From contig CM046301.1 in NCBI GenBank assembly GCA_025267735.1, positions 12,336,190 to 12,400,189 on the forward strand: a stretch of 64,000 nucleotides of DNA. The letters are read 5' to 3'. Position 1 is the first letter of the stretch, and each line of letters opens with the position of its first letter. Made by a program: the position numbers and the translations under genes. The notes beneath the pieces were generated by a model, which searched no databases, was not told where the DNA came from, and saw nothing but the letters and a program-made list of their open reading frames with translations. This DNA is from Mactra quadrangularis. Lineage: Eukaryota > Mollusca > Bivalvia > Venerida > Mactridae. Shown one piece after another: positions 25,268 to 38,333 of the stretch.

Positions 25268-25570
25268 TGATATGACACTAGTGATCACTGTTGTACTACA
25301 TTGTTGCCATGGTTGCAAATACCTGTATGAAGCTGGAGATTATTGTTATACAATATTGTTGCCATTTTTACAAAAACCTGTATGAGACTGGAGATTATTG
25401 TTATACTATATTGTTGCCATGGTTACAAATACATGTATGAGACTGGAGATTATTGTTATACTATATTGTTGCCATGGTTACAAATACATGTATGAGACTG
25501 TAGATCATTGTTATACTATGTTGTTGCCATGGTTACAAATACCCGTGTGAGACTGGGGATCATTGTTACA
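25268..25570 (+). repeat. 55 bp minisatellite, about 5 copies (unit 1)
   Basis: Successive TTGTTATAC starts at 25343, 25398 and 25453 are exactly 55 bp apart. Each copy holds GTTGCCATGGTTAC or a close variant, one or two changes from the RFX X-box palindrome. Copy number differs between units (2, about 5, about 5, about 1). Confidence 0.9.
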
Positions 25571-26399
25571 CTGCATTCAATGTTTTTAAACTTTGATGAT
25601 AATATATAATATCGACCTGCAAGAAAACGAATTATTCATTCAAGAAATGTCTACAGACTCTGTATTGCACCATCGTAAAGTTAATGTAATCTATGAGTGG
25701 ACTTGGCAATAAACTTTGCTGATGTTTTAAAATATTGCAATGTGTTATTTCCATTCATTATTACGTTTAGAAGGATGAGGTGTTGTCTAAAGAGAGAGAC
25801 AATGTCTGGATAGGACTTAAATCTGTAAGAGGCTTTTATGTGTCTATATATAAAGTGTAAAATCGTTTATGGCTGGAGATTTTACTTATGAAGTTTTCAT
25901 TCTATTGGTAGAAAACATCTAGGAAGTGTATTATTTCACTGAGTTAGGTTTTATTATAACAATACAGAGTAACTTGAGAAATCTTGACATTTTAAGAACT
26001 AGACAAAACTTTTTGATATATCTACAGTTAAGTTCCACTATTTTGACTATTGGAAGCAATGGTTTCAATAGTGGTACAGTTTTAATGTAGAGACCGTTCT
26101 TGTCTCAAGTTTAGCATTTGGGATTAGTTGTTTAAAATTGCATGCTTTTGCAGTAAACAAGGTGGTCTATATAGAGAAATTTTTACTGTATTACAAAGTG
26201 ATTGAAAAAAATGTCTTTCAGAAGTTTTGAATTTGGAGGATTTTGGAATCCTTGGAGACTTTCCATTGTTTAGTATACACTGTGTATTGATGTTATGTAA
26301 GTAGCATGGATGCCTTAAAATAGCAATTAAAAGTATTTTATGTGCTCTAATTACGTATTCAATTCAAAGAAGTAGCAAGGTCTAGCATTAGACACTGAT

Positions 26400-26700
26400 C
26401 TGAGAGTCTGTTTATGTTTGGGTCCATGATGCAGTAAGCTTGACAAAGGATTCTAATTTTGTGTCCTGCATGTGTTGCTGATTTAAGTCTCACCTGAGCT
26501 GGTTATACCCTTCCATGACTATTCTACAATAATGTCATAATAACTGCTTGGCCACACCTGGTCCATTTGAAATATGTATACCTGGCTGCTTTAGTAAAGA
26601 TAGTTTTTTATGGGTCAGTGTAAAACATGTCCAACTAAATGTAAATAAAAAAAGATGTAGGCGAGTTTTGTATTGATCCGTTAGTATGCTTAATAAATAT
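26400..26700 (+). repeat. SINE family B relic (unit 1)
   Basis: GGTTATACCCTTCCATGAC, then ACAATAATGTCA, matches the body of the family B SINEs at 58930 and 59698 (TTACCCTTCCATAAAAATTT, ACAATAATGTCAA). The tRNA-like head is barely recognisable. The counterparts in units 2 and 3 are near 40380 and 49320. Confidence 0.5.
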
Positions 26701-27089
26701 AAGTGACCACAGTCTCAGGGTTGACAGTACATTGTTTCCTTGGAAATACTCTTCTACAGTGGAATAATGAAAGTCTGAAATGCATCAAGATAAAGTTTAC
26801 ATCTTTATAATTGGACCCTCTAGGCTATTTGAAGAATAAATTCATCCTGAAATTGTATTTATTGATGAAGATTTGCTTGTACAATATATTGTCAAGTTTG
26901 CAGTAATAATATTAGATTTAATTGAAACTTCGATATATTAATGCTATTATTTTGCCATGTGTATTAATTATACATGTGTTTCTTTATATTTCCTATACTA
27001 TTCATTTATTGTTTATACACGCATGATAAAAATTTGTAAAATACTGCCAAAATTATTCTTAGCAATGATTATATTTTAAAACAATATTT

Positions 27090-27325
27090 CGACTTCACTT
27101 GAATGGTTTGAGACTTTATAAAGGTGTCACTACTTTGAAAAATAATTACAAAATGACAGAATTATGATCAATGGAAGCAGATTCTTTCTAGGAAAAAAAC
27201 TCTCCTTGTACCAAAATATTTGTATTGAAAATGAAATTGTCAAAGGCCCAAAGAGGTCCTCAAGGAAGATTGGATTTATCCAAATGTGTAGCCTAATTAA
27301 ATAAAGTCTTTATTATTATTATTAT
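27090..27325 (+). repeat. LINE-like 3' tail (unit 1)
   Basis: A short reading-frame remnant is followed by GTAGCCTAATTAAATAAAG and a TTATTATTATTATTATCATT microsatellite. A 3' end of the form stop, AATAAA, simple repeat is typical of several LINE clades. The unit 3 copy keeps the longest frame (49925-50107). Unit 2's copy at about 40950-41200 is more worn. I could not assign a clade because no reverse transcriptase motif is present. Confidence 0.4.
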
Positions 27326-29035
27326 CATTAAAAATATACAGGAATTCAAAGTATAGTAAATGCAAGTTAAATAAAGAAGTATTAGTTATTAATTCATTGC
27401 ACACTTTTAAATAACTTCACTGCATGTACTGACTGATGTATTCAAATGATATTTAACCCTTACAATGCCCGAGACAAACCAACTGAACATATCGTGGCAG
27501 ACGAGGCTCTTTGCTATTGGCTCATTAATGTCCAATTTTTATCCTGAAATCCCTAAAATAGCAATGGATAGGTATAAAAATGGAAGAAATTGTGGAAATT
27601 CAGCTTTGGAAGGGTGAAAATGTACTTTATGTCAATTTTCATGAGCTATATAAGCTTGCTTAGTGATGATATAGTGTCAAGATGTTAGAAGAATGAATGC
27701 ATACATAATTCATTTTCTGTTGCCAAATATAGATGTTCTATGATGTATAATTAAAGCTTCTTGCTTGAGTTATTTCTGCTTCTCACATTTATCACTTGCC
27801 AGTTTGTTTGTCTTCTTAGGATGATATCATTTGTTTTGTCAAGAACGCCAGTCACCACTAAACTGTATTACTAGAAGTTGTGCTTTCTAATAAGAGAAAG
27901 ATCATTCAATTTTAAAAATTGAATAATAGCAAAGTAAACAAATAATGGCTTAGAGTTAAGAATGAAATATTGTGCATTCAGCACTCCACTTGATTATTTC
28001 CATAAAATTGTATTGAAGCAAGCTTGAGTATTTTGTTGCAGTTATTTGCATGAAACAAATCGGAGAAATGTTCCTTGGATACAATTTAGAGTTGCTTAAT
28101 GAACTTAAAGATTGTTTGATGATAAAGGTAAACTGATCCAGTTTAAAAGCTTCTGGGAATTATTCAATGTATTAAGCCACACGACCACTAACTACAGAAC
28201 TTTCTTTGTTGTTGATTGTATATGCATGTTTGCAGTTTAAACTGCTATTTATACGCTACTTATATATTAGGCATGGACTGACAGAACACTAATTAAATAA
28301 AGCAGGTTTTTTCACAACTCTTGTATTTTCATTGAAATGAAGATGCTTTAGCACAAAATGAGCTATTGTAGGCGGTCTATCCAGCATCTGTACATGTGTG
28401 CATAAATGCATCATGCCTGCAAGGAGCATTTTAGTTTATTTTTTTACTTGCAGGCCAATAATTAGACCTATTCTTTGGCTTTGGGTAAATTATGACTTTC
28501 TTTGAGCATACAAGAATTCTTATGGTTTAAATTTGTTGTTAAATCATAACATTGTAAATTGCAATATTATCTTTATATAGGAAAACATACTGGCAAAAAT
28601 ATTGAGGGTGTCATTTAATGATTACTTTGAAATGATTTACAAGAATAAGTGAAGTCTCTCGTTCTTCAAAAATGTTGTTGTTTTAATTCTAAAAGATAAT
28701 CAAGATTCTCCGAAAAGGGAGTGTATGAATGACCAAATGACCAATCCAGCATTCAACATCCCAAAACACCCTTGTTGCGTATTGCAGCATTTGATTTGAA
28801 TTTTACTTAACATTATGCTGTAATTGCTTTATGGTTATGAAATGTAGTGTGCCAACGTAGGGTTTTGGCTGATATATTTCTTTGTCCCAATTTTGTATTT
28901 AAACTTGTTTTTCTTTCTTAAATCTAACACCTCAATTCTCCGTTTTCTTTTGCCTTCAGGCTACAATACCTTAAGTTGTCTGTAATTATGTGCCACATTT
29001 CCCCCAGAAATTCTTCAAAACATAGTTGCTTAAAG

Positions 29036-29260
29036 TCCTGTCACTGTTTATCATACATAAATATTAGAAACTTAATTATTATACATGATTTTGTGTTTAA
29101 ATACAGAAATGAGCAATATCTGCATAATTATGATCTGATAATTATGATAATATGCAATACCATAATTATGATCGATTATGACAAAGTTTAATCGATTATC
29201 AGAATTGGAAGCTTCCAATAAGTGATTAATCGATTATTCCCGATCATTGGTACAACACTA
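29036..29260. mobile_element. hAT-type element fragment at unit 1/unit 2 junction
   Basis: The right end reads CCCGATCATTGGTACAACACT at 29240-29259, the inverted form of an AGTGTTGTACC-type hAT terminus, preceded by ATTAATCGATTATTCCCG and AATCGATTATCAGAATTGGA. These CGATTAATCG words are frequent in hAT MITEs. The left end is not evident. The last 39 bp (29222-29260) recur at the start of unit 3 (41872-41910), fused there to a different upstream sequence. Confidence 0.5.
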
Positions 29261-29440
29261 TTATTAGGTGCATACTTTAGTCAGTGACTGATTACTATCC
29301 TTCATGATCTATAACCAGTGGTTGGAGGGAGTAATTTATTTAAGACCACACTTCATGGAAATATTTCCGACCAAGAAATCAAACCCACGACTCATGGCTT
29401 TGTAGACTTGCATGCTACCAACTGAGCAAGCAAGATGGCT
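29261..29440 (-). repeat. SINE family A, truncated (unit 2)
   Basis: The tRNA-like head (AGCCATCTTGCTTGCTCAGT on the minus strand) and proximal body are present. The distal body and tail are replaced by the hAT end at 29259. Unit 3 shares the same truncation at 41911-42090. Confidence 0.75.
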
Positions 29441-29566
29441 ACTTTAGGTTTCAATGACAAGTTCTATACAACTCACGTTTATTTTTTTGAAACTTGAGGT
29501 ACATTTGTATTTTGTTGTTTCTTGTTTACAAATGTGTCAATGTCTGGGATTTTCATACCTTTACAA

Positions 29567-30749
29567 TTGACCTTACGCCAGAATACCTATGCTCCGCCCA
29601 CCGATACACGTGGTACATTGTCCGACATTATCAGGGATTAATCTATGTTCCTAACCATTATCTATGTTTTGAAAGGAACAGGTTCAAATGCATGCTATTT
29701 ACTTACTTGTCATCCGATTCCGATAAACTTAATATTTTTGAAAAGGGCATTGTCTCATCTATCAAATGATACATTATTTATGAATATCCATTCATTAATA
29801 TTCAAATTAAATGTGAGTCCATTTGCTCCAACAAAAAAATATACGCACAAAGAATAAGCGAGTTGTAAGAATACACTTAAATTTGAACGCTGGTAATAGT
29901 CGTTTGGATGTACGGATTTTAAACAGTAAAACATGCAAAAAATATCAAATTACGTTAGCTATCAAGTGATGTAGAGTTAATTAAAATATGTCGAGAAATA
30001 AAAAAGTTAAGGGGTGGGTATTAGGGGCTATCTAGACGGAGTTGTGTTCAAATACATGCATATCATTTACGAGATATCATATTTCCTAAAGATTATTTTG
30101 TCTGAAAATGGCATTGTCATAACTTTCAAATGATTCCCTTTTTTATAATATCCATTGATATATATCAAAAATAAAGGTAGGTTCATTTGCTCCAACAAAA
30201 ACATTATATGCGCAAAAATTATCAAAGAACGCATCTCACATTGAACGTTAGTAGAAATCCTATATAAATCAGAAAACTGTTGGATATACACGAAAACAAC
30301 TTTATATACATGTAACCCTTAAAATGGTGTATAGGTGATAAAATATGCTGAGAAATAAAAATTAAGGGGTGGGTCCATAGATCTTTGTGGTACATTTTGG
30401 GGGTAAACATGCATGAAAAATGTAATTTTCAACCTGATTTATTACATACTTGTATTTATTGTCGTCAGATTATTATGTAGTTTATACTTTTATCACAGTA
30501 TTTATAGACCCCATATTTGACCATTCTAATTTGTTTTTTTTTAGTTTATTTTGTAACTTTCTCTGAGAACCCTATATAACCGTAACTAGGGTCCATGCTA
30601 ACACATTAGAAATTCGATGTCCGTCAAGACCAGATGTCGGACAAAATGGCGGCCGATAAGCCGCTTATCTTAGATAAGCATCAGGGTATCAAATGCCGGA
30701 CGCTGATTGGCTAATAGGAGCTGTCAATCAAATTCTGGCGTAAGGTCAA
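29567..30749. mobile_element. TIR element with internal ~360 bp tandem repeats, private to unit 2
   Basis: Perfect 18 bp terminal inverted repeats, TTGACCTTACGCCAGAAT and its complement, bound a 1183 bp insertion. Unit 3 has the uninterrupted site TTTACAATAGTGCAGAC (near 42210). Read this way there is either no target duplication or a 2 bp AT duplication. The inside holds two tandem copies: GTTCAAATRCATGC at 29682 and 30047, CATTTGCTCCAACAAAAA about 365 bp apart, and AATTAAGGGGTGGG or AGTTAAGGGGTGGG about 355 bp apart. The right subterminal region has AAATGGCGGCC and paired GCTTATCTTAGATAAGC. No protein is encoded, and I do not recognise the superfamily. Confidence 0.85.
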
Positions 30750-33284
30750 TAGTGCAGACATACAGACTGATAGTTTTCTATGTACCCTGCATGAAACATT
30801 ATGAGAGACTGAGACTTAATGGCAAGTGTTACATATTCATTTAGGAATTGACTATTTTTTTCTTCTGGTAAACCAAAAGAGAAACAAGAGTGTAGTTTAC
30901 AATGATAGTGTCCAAAGTAGATATATGTGTATATATAGCTATTTCAGCAACATGAAAACTCGTTTCTTCTTCTGGAAGTGCATTTTATTAAAATCAGGCC
31001 AATAGGAACAGGGTAGGCTTAGTTGCAGCCACTGAGCCACTAAACAGAAACAGATTCTGACCTATACTTTATCCATATCTGGCTGTAGAATAATCCAAAG
31101 ATGTTTAGATTATGTTACTTGTCTGCTTTTTTGCTGTGAGGAAGGTCTGTAGTTTTTTTACTGTTGCAGTGTCTGATATACATATTTCTGCCTCTCCCAT
31201 ATGTTGTTCAATTTTACTGTTGATTCGAGCAGAAGCAGTTTGAAATACAAAGTTACAAATATCTCTTAACCTATATTGTTTTCCTATGACAAAAACTGGC
31301 ATTCTTCTTAAATCATTAAAGAAAAAGAATACCCCATATACATTCTGCTAGTTGTCATATATGTTTTATGTATTTTGATTGACTCATTTTATACACAAAT
31401 ATAGAATATGATATAATTTTTCTTTTACATGATGTCATTTTTACATATTACATGTATATTTTGATAGTATTTTTTAATGTCTTCTTTAAATGAATATGTC
31501 TGAGTACAGCGGCTTTAAAGCAAAGAAACTGCTACTACTCAGTGTCACTAGTTGGTTGCTATTATATAGTATTGACAGTATTTTGTTAGATATATATATA
31601 TAGCACAAAATGTTTTACCGTAAAATGTGACAGAGAAATAACTATTTTTGTAACAAAGTTACAACCTACACTTTTTCCTGAATCAGACTTGACACAAATC
31701 CAGAGCTTTTTTGTGGAACAATAAGCAATAAATGTGCCATCAGACATACAGAAAACATCCACAAAATGAGATTTCTTTCCAGATTTTTTCTCATTTATTT
31801 ATAGAATATGGAGATTTGTAGTCTAATTAATCTTATTGGTGATTTCTAAGAAATGGTTTCATCTTTATTTCCTATTTATTTCACAGCTTCCTTTTTTTAT
31901 TTGTTATGTTTTTGTGGACTTTTTGAAATCTTTCTTTGTAAAGATTAATTGGACAGAATGTACTAGGATTACATCTTAGGACACACCACTGAGAGTTTAA
32001 AATAGCTTTTTAGTTTTTCTTGGTAATATTGTGTTTTGAATTCAAGAAGTCATTGTCTAAAAATAAGGTCTGTTTTCCCTGTCTATATACTACTGGTAAC
32101 ACAATTAAAGGACTTCGTCTCCATTCTTAAAAAAACCCTTTCAAAAGCTTTTGATAAATTTGTCAGCTCTTTATGTGACTGTAAAAGCTGGGTAGGTGAC
32201 TGGCTGTTGCACATAACTCAATCAAATGTTTTGATTAACTATGTAAAATACAATTAAAAAGACATTAAGATGTCTGCAAATGCTATATTTGAGGATAGGT
32301 AATATGGATGGAAAAGTCTTTTAAACAAATGGATTTCAATTTTTAATATTTGATTGGTTGTCCCGGGCGACTGGAGAAACAAATGTCTGATTTTGCAAGA
32401 CGCTTAGACTTTAGGCCAGTGCTCTAACCCATTACCAGTGCCAAAATAAGTTATTTGTCTAGGCGCTACAAATCCGTTTAATTTAAAAGAGAAATATTTT
32501 TGAAAAAGATATTCGGCACCGTACAGGGTTCATTTTGTTTGAAGTATAAATGTTAGCCAGTAAATATGACTTCTCAATGAATCTCAATTTGACAAAATGT
32601 TCCATTTTTCAAAAGTTTGCTTAGACAGCAGCGCCGAAAAAACACCAAATATGCTACTGAGTACTCTATTGTAGTTATGAAAGTGTATGGTTGAAATAAT
32701 TAAACTTTCACTCGAATGATTTCTGTTTTATATGGTAACAAGTTTATATTTACCCATTGCTTTATATGGAATGACAAAGATATTTGTTTTAAACAGTTAC
32801 ATGGTTTACAAATTAAGCACTGTTTTAATTCTGAATATAGATCGATGTCAACTTGGAAATGTGCATCAAGTGCAAAATTGATACTTATAGAGTGTCATGA
32901 GAGTGAAGTGTCAAACCATTGCCCGTTAGAGATACAGAGTTACTATCATATTAACTGGAAATAAGATATTGAAGTATTCAGTTGGCAGCTACAGTTCCTG
33001 TTATAACCAGAAAACGATGCATGCGGATATCAGTGTAGAACAATAATTTATCTATCAATTGTATTAAAACATATCAGATTAAAGTGTATAAAATTGATTC
33101 TATCCAACAAAGTTTCTGAGAAATCAATAATTAAATTCAAGGTTGAAAATATTTTCTCATTTTACTGATTGGTGATTAGTGAGAAAACTGATAATAATCT
33201 GTAACAAGTTCCTAGGATGAATGGACATAACAAGTTTAATGTTAACTTTTTATAAATGTAGTTCAATATTATTGAAGCCCATCC

Positions 33285-33400
33285 AGTTTGCTTAGTCCTT
33301 GGAACACAAGGCTATTAATCTAGTGTTTAAGGGTTCGATTCCTGGGTGAGGGTTACTTGAAAATCATGAAGTTTGGTCATGAGATGAGTGATGGCCATTT
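33285..33400 (+). repeat. SINE family A head fragment (unit 2)
   Basis: This has the same head and body start as 21068-21195, with GTTTAAGGGTTCGATTCC as the B-box region. The 3' half is missing. Confidence 0.6.
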
Positions 33401-34711
33401 TCCTAGAAGGAATGGACATAATGAGTAAGATGTTAAGGTTTATAAATATAGTATGTAATCTTATTTTATTCAAAAACAGATTATTGATGATACAGCACTT
33501 TATTAGAATCTTAATGGTATGTGAGAGGTGTGTTTGGTACAAATGTATGGTTAGACTTATCTTGATATCTATTGATCTGAAGGTTTAAACTTAATTAGAA
33601 TGTCATCTCCTACTTTTTTGTTGTGGATGCTTGCGTCTCACAGTCTTAATTATAAGTCAGTTTAATGAACCACCGAAAGCAAAATGATGGAGTAAATATA
33701 CCTGATTGTTGCATTAAACATAATCAAAGTACTGACAGTACTGATTGGATAGTGATACTGACATTGGAAAAGGTTTTACAATAGTACAGCATCATATGAT
33801 AAGATTTGTTACAATATCAGTATACCTTTATTGACATAGCAAACCATCCTGTCTCACAAAACAGAAGTTATAATGACTTAAGTGTTTATTACTATTTCCT
33901 GCTCAGTGTTCAGTTTACCGTGCATGCAGATAGTATCAGTGTGGGAAAAATGTATCATGAATCTATAAATTAATAGGTATCAGATTAGAAGTGTATAAAA
34001 TTGATTCTATATGACAGAGTTCCTGAAAATCAATAATTGAATTCAAGTTTGAAAAGAATTTTTTTTTTACTGATGGGTGATAAGTGAGGTAACTGATCTA
34101 TTACGTGTTAGAATTCTGATACATATTGAGTTTTCATGATTACCGGTAGATGTTGAATGGTTCTATTTTTGTTAGATTGATGAGTATTGAATATCTTAAC
34201 ATGGCAATGTCATCTGATTTGCTTGATTATCAATTTTATGTCATTAAATTTATCAAGTCATTTATTCACAATGATAAACTCACCTTACCAGCATTTTAGC
34301 TATAGTCAGATTGCTATCTGCTCAGTTTGTTGATTATCTGACTTGCCAGCTGTAGATTGCTGGTTCAAGTCCTGTAATGTACGCCTTGATCACACAAGCT
34401 CAAAAAGTTCAGAATTCCATATATTAGGATGGTATCTACTATACTTAATAATACAGTCATAATATCATTATTAGGACCATCAAATCGATAATCGTAATAG
34501 CGGAACAGTCTTAATACATGTATAGGTACCTTATTTTTATTTCACAATTAAGCATTTGGATGTCTAAAGTGGTATTTACTTGGGACCTTAACTGTTTTGA
34601 CTCTTGAAAAGCAATATACTGTAAAACATGACTTGCTATCGTTAATTGAAAGGGATAGATAAAATATTCTGTGTTGTTTCCTTCTTCAGTCTGCACTTCC
34701 TTATCCACGAG

Positions 34712-34797
34712 AGCTTGACATTCTGTATCGTAGTTTGAAAAACGCCCTCCTTATAAGATGGATAGCTTTTTCAAACTAAAATACAGAATGTCAAGCT
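34712..34797. ncRNA. Hairpin, candidate microRNA precursor (unit 2)
   Basis: The 5' arm AGCTTGACATTCTGTATCG pairs with the 3' arm ending ACAGAATGTCAAGCT. The central CGTAGTTTG faces CAAACTAAAA, so this copy has two or three mid-stem mismatches that unit 1 lacks. The loop (CTCCTTATAAGATGGAT) is close to that of unit 1. Confidence 0.5.
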
Positions 34798-36014
34798 TCT
34801 GTGCCTTATCAGACATTGTTTTTGCGTGGATGTTAATGCCTAAGGTCTTTAATCTACACCGTCTAAAATGTTTCTGGATCATAGATTGTATCACTACCAG
34901 ACAATAGATCGGACAGACTATTTTACATTAGATAATATTTGGTTTGTGTCTTTATAATACCGTAATATCCTACTAAACCCCCTATTTGAAAGAAAACATT
35001 TTTCCAAATAGCATTCATACTTTTATAGGTAAGTGTAAAGCTTGTGTAACTACATGAAAAATGAAGGTGTAGACTAGTTTTGCACTGACTCGTATACATG
35101 TATTTCATTTTCAGTATCATTCTGTTAGTTCATTCAATTTCAAAATATGCTATAAAACCATTACTTTGCAGGGATTGACATCTTGATCATGTGACCCAGC
35201 TAAAGTCAACGGATATTGCTTTAGACTGCTCATGAAGACCAATTTAAAATCATATGTCGTAGTATTTTAAGTTCAAACTTAAGTCATGAAGCTAGATCAA
35301 CGGATCTAGTTAAGATCAGTGGTTACTGGTTTAGAAATTAAGACTGTTCTAGCCTCTTGTTTCAATGTGGAGGAAGCATGTGATTCTGAGATCATATCCT
35401 TCCATTCCACCATGTTTGTTCTATACAGATTGATTTTATGAAGGAGCCAATAAAATTGCAAAAACCTTACTTAAAAGAAATTCCTGACGCCTACAATACC
35501 TTGAGTGAACAAAGATTGGCTGGCTTGCATAATTCATTGTGATTTTCTCTACGCAAAAATAATATTTGAGATTTAATCAGTGCTTGATTAATAGTTACGT
35601 AAATGCATTAAGCAAAACCTGTGAATGATAGTGTCTACTTAAATTGTGTGAAAATTGGAAGAATATATTATTATAAAACATATATCAAATTCATTTATTT
35701 GTTTTGCTTGTATCAGTTTTCACTTTGTCTGTAAAAACTCTTATATTTTTTGCATTTCAAGCAAAAATAATTATTGGAAAATAATAAAGCTTTTTGCAGC
35801 TCAAATTTTAATTTGGCAACTTTGGTTTATAGGAAAACAAGCTTTACACACTAAAGTTAATTCAGTATAGGAACTTTACTAGTTGATTGGTCACCAGGAA
35901 ATTAGAATAATTGTCTTGTCAAGTCTGTCTCAGTTAGATTAACATGCAAACCTCATCATTACCAGAAAATGTTATTAGAGGAAATAAACATGAAAACAAT
36001 ATAAGATTATTAGT

Positions 36015-38333
36015 ATACGGCTAAGCCAAGATAAATGGGACCTTTTGATTTTGCCAATGTTACATTGAAATATTCTGAAAAGTTCATTTTAAATTAAACG
36101 AAAAGTATTTTTTTCCAACACGTTATCTTGAGAGCTTTCTGATGATGTATAGTTTTATATATGTTCTATTACCATTTTTTGAATTATTTAGGATTATATT
36201 CCCTAAAAACCCTGTTTTTACACTGTTTTTGAGTCTCACTGAGGTTTTGGTCTTTCATCAGTTGTTTTGAAAAGTGTTTGTTGGTTACAGTTATTTTGAT
36301 GTGTTTTCTATCTCTGACTGACATACAGGTATACGGTATTTTTTACAAAATTTATTTATAATCAATATTTAAGAAAATATTCATGAAATAGTAAACATGT
36401 ACCAATGTAACGCAAGTTAGAGTTTTACGTTACCATCTTTGATAGACTTTAAAACAATTTTACTGCTTTATTTCACTTGTATCACCTTTTTACTATTACA
36501 GTTTATAATTATTTTTATCTAACCCAAATGAAGTTTTTTAGAGCATATGCATTTTCGTTTTGGAAAATAACTACTGAACATTGTAAATTTTATGTAGAGT
36601 CCGTAGCCCCTTTTTAAACTGTGTGCTGACTTAATATAAAGAAACATAGCTGCTGTTTTATTACGTTTTCTGTTTTTGGTTGTGCCATGTAGGTAATGCA
36701 GGAAAGGAATTAAATCAGAAGAAGAACAAAAAAAATCTAAAGACAAATAAGTGCTGTCCGTAGCCCTGTAGAGTCCGTAGCCTTTGATATATTTATATCT
36801 TTTTTCTGACAGGAAAATTATAAAACTTTTCTAATTTCCTTAGTTTCATACTTGTGCTGACTAGCTATGCACCTAAATACTGTATGTCTTGACAATCTTC
36901 ATTCTGTTGAAAATAATGTTAAATTTGACGTAATTTATAAATTTTCTGACAGATTTCTTTAATGGTCAAACTGATACATTGGACATTTCAGAAGATACTT
37001 AAATATATATGTGTAGTGTTTATAAGTTGAAGTTTATTTTTTTAAAGGATAATTACACTTAAAAACAAACAAACAGCTTTAAACATGTGATAGAAACAGA
37101 TACTGGTGTGGTGTAGAGTCCGTAGCCCCATGTTAATTTTCACATAATTCATTCTTTTGTGTTTTTTACTCCCATACTTATATATGTATAGAGATAACTT
37201 ATTTGATAGATTTTTGTTGTTGAAATATACATAGAAACAGGTTGAAAATTCATGACATTTTATGTTACTAAGAAACATACATTTACCGTGTTTTCTCAAG
37301 TAAAGTAAAGGAATTGTTTCTTCATATTATTGCTCATTTTTTCAAAAGTCAGAAAATGAATACTGTATCAAAAGAATATTATTCCACAGGTCAATTTACA
37401 TTAAACTACTTTCATCAATCTACTAAATACAATCAAGTCAGTATGTAGAGTCCGTAGCCCCAGATATCCATTTTATGATTTTCTTCATTTGGTCAAGAAA
37501 TATATGATTATTCATATCAAACTTGTTCTAAATGTGTTGTCTACATCTTCAAATACTTTCAAATATAAAAAAATCAGTTCTGTTTCTTTTTTCTCATTTA
37601 GATGTAAATTAAAACTTTACATTCCCTGCGTATTTTGGGTATTTGCGCTTTTGATCCTGGTAAATGTTGCAAACAATGAGAGTCAGTGTAGATTCACTTC
37701 CAAATTGATAAAAACATAAATATCAAACTTATTTATAAATCATTTATAAGAAATATACATCTTTCTAAATTTTCTAGTGGTGATATGAATTACCGTGTAG
37801 AGTCCGTAGCCCTGGTTTCCAATTATATAATTTTCTTTTTTGGGTCAGCAAAACCATATTATTCATATCAAACATGTTCTAAATGTGTTGTCTATATCTT
37901 CGAATACTTTCAAATATAAAAATTCAGTTTTGTTTCTTTTTTCTCATCTATATGTAAATTGAAACTTAACATTTCCTGTGTATTTTGGGGTATTTGCACT
38001 TTTGACCTCGGTAAATGTTGCAGACAAGGAGAGAGTGGGCGTGGATTCTCTTCAAAATTTTAAAGTACATCTTTATAAAACTAAATAACACATTTTTTAT
38101 AAGAAATATACATCTTTCTAATTTTTCGTGTGGTGATATAAATTACCATGTAGAGTCCGTAGGCCCCTTGGGTACATCTATTCAACCGTTCTTAACTTTT
38201 TTGTTCTACACGTTCCATCCAAAATCTTTTGGAAATTAGTGCCTAATAGACATGTCTGTATATTACTTTAAAAGAATCTGCACTCTGATGGGGTCTGAAA
38301 ATTGGCCCATGTGAGACTGAAGAGGTACCTTTT
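36015..38333. mobile_element. 2.3 kb insertion with repeated TAGAGTCCGTAGCCCC box, private to unit 2
   Basis: Units 1 and 3 have only about 31 bp here (GTAATTATTGTCTTCAGAC region), so this is an insertion with a small replacement. TAGAGTCCGTAGCCC(C), with slight variants, occurs at 36595, 36769, 37114, 37446, 37798 and 38151; a partial GTCCGTAGCCC lies at 36756. Spacings are 174, 345, 332, 352 and 353 bp. The last two intervals are clear tandem copies sharing GTTCTAAATGTGTTGTCTA, ACTTTCAAATATAAAA and GTAAATGTTGCA. Earlier intervals have drifted strongly, yet the box is kept. Ends share a direct GGNACCTTTT word (36048, 38324) and I find no inverted termini. No protein frame is convincing. Confidence 0.75.

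Larger units (their letters stand above)
17691..29035 (+). repeat. Tandem array unit 1 (about 11.3 kb)
   Basis: Collinear anchors shared with later units are: minus SINE A (18274; unit 2 29261; unit 3 41911), AAAGTAGATATAT (18860, 30915, 42380), plus SINE A head (21070, 33285, 43740), hairpin (22656, 34712, 45188), old hAT-type MITE (24790, 38704, 47892), minisatellite, GAATCCTTGGAGACTT (26245, 40130, 49070) and LINE-like tail (27090, 40950, 49915). Aligned blocks look roughly 90% identical by eye. Private insertions are a SINE at 21678 and a hAT MITE at 23642. Its far end, after CTTCAAAACATA, matches the far end of unit 3, while unit 2 stops earlier. No coding sequence is conserved between units. 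Confidence 0.9.

Noticed and set aside
24780..25385. Overlapping 66-73 codon frames repeated in unit 2
   Set aside because: They lie inside the shared hAT MITE and minisatellite. Their similarity reflects DNA duplication, and unit 3 breaks the frames.
29494..29769. 91-codon open frame crossing 29567
   Set aside because: It spans the boundary of a transposon insertion (host unit into the TIR), so it is a chance fusion and is absent in unit 3.
36015..38333. LTR retrotransposon or viral insertion
   Set aside because: There are no long terminal repeats, no polyprotein frames and no primer-binding or polypurine context.
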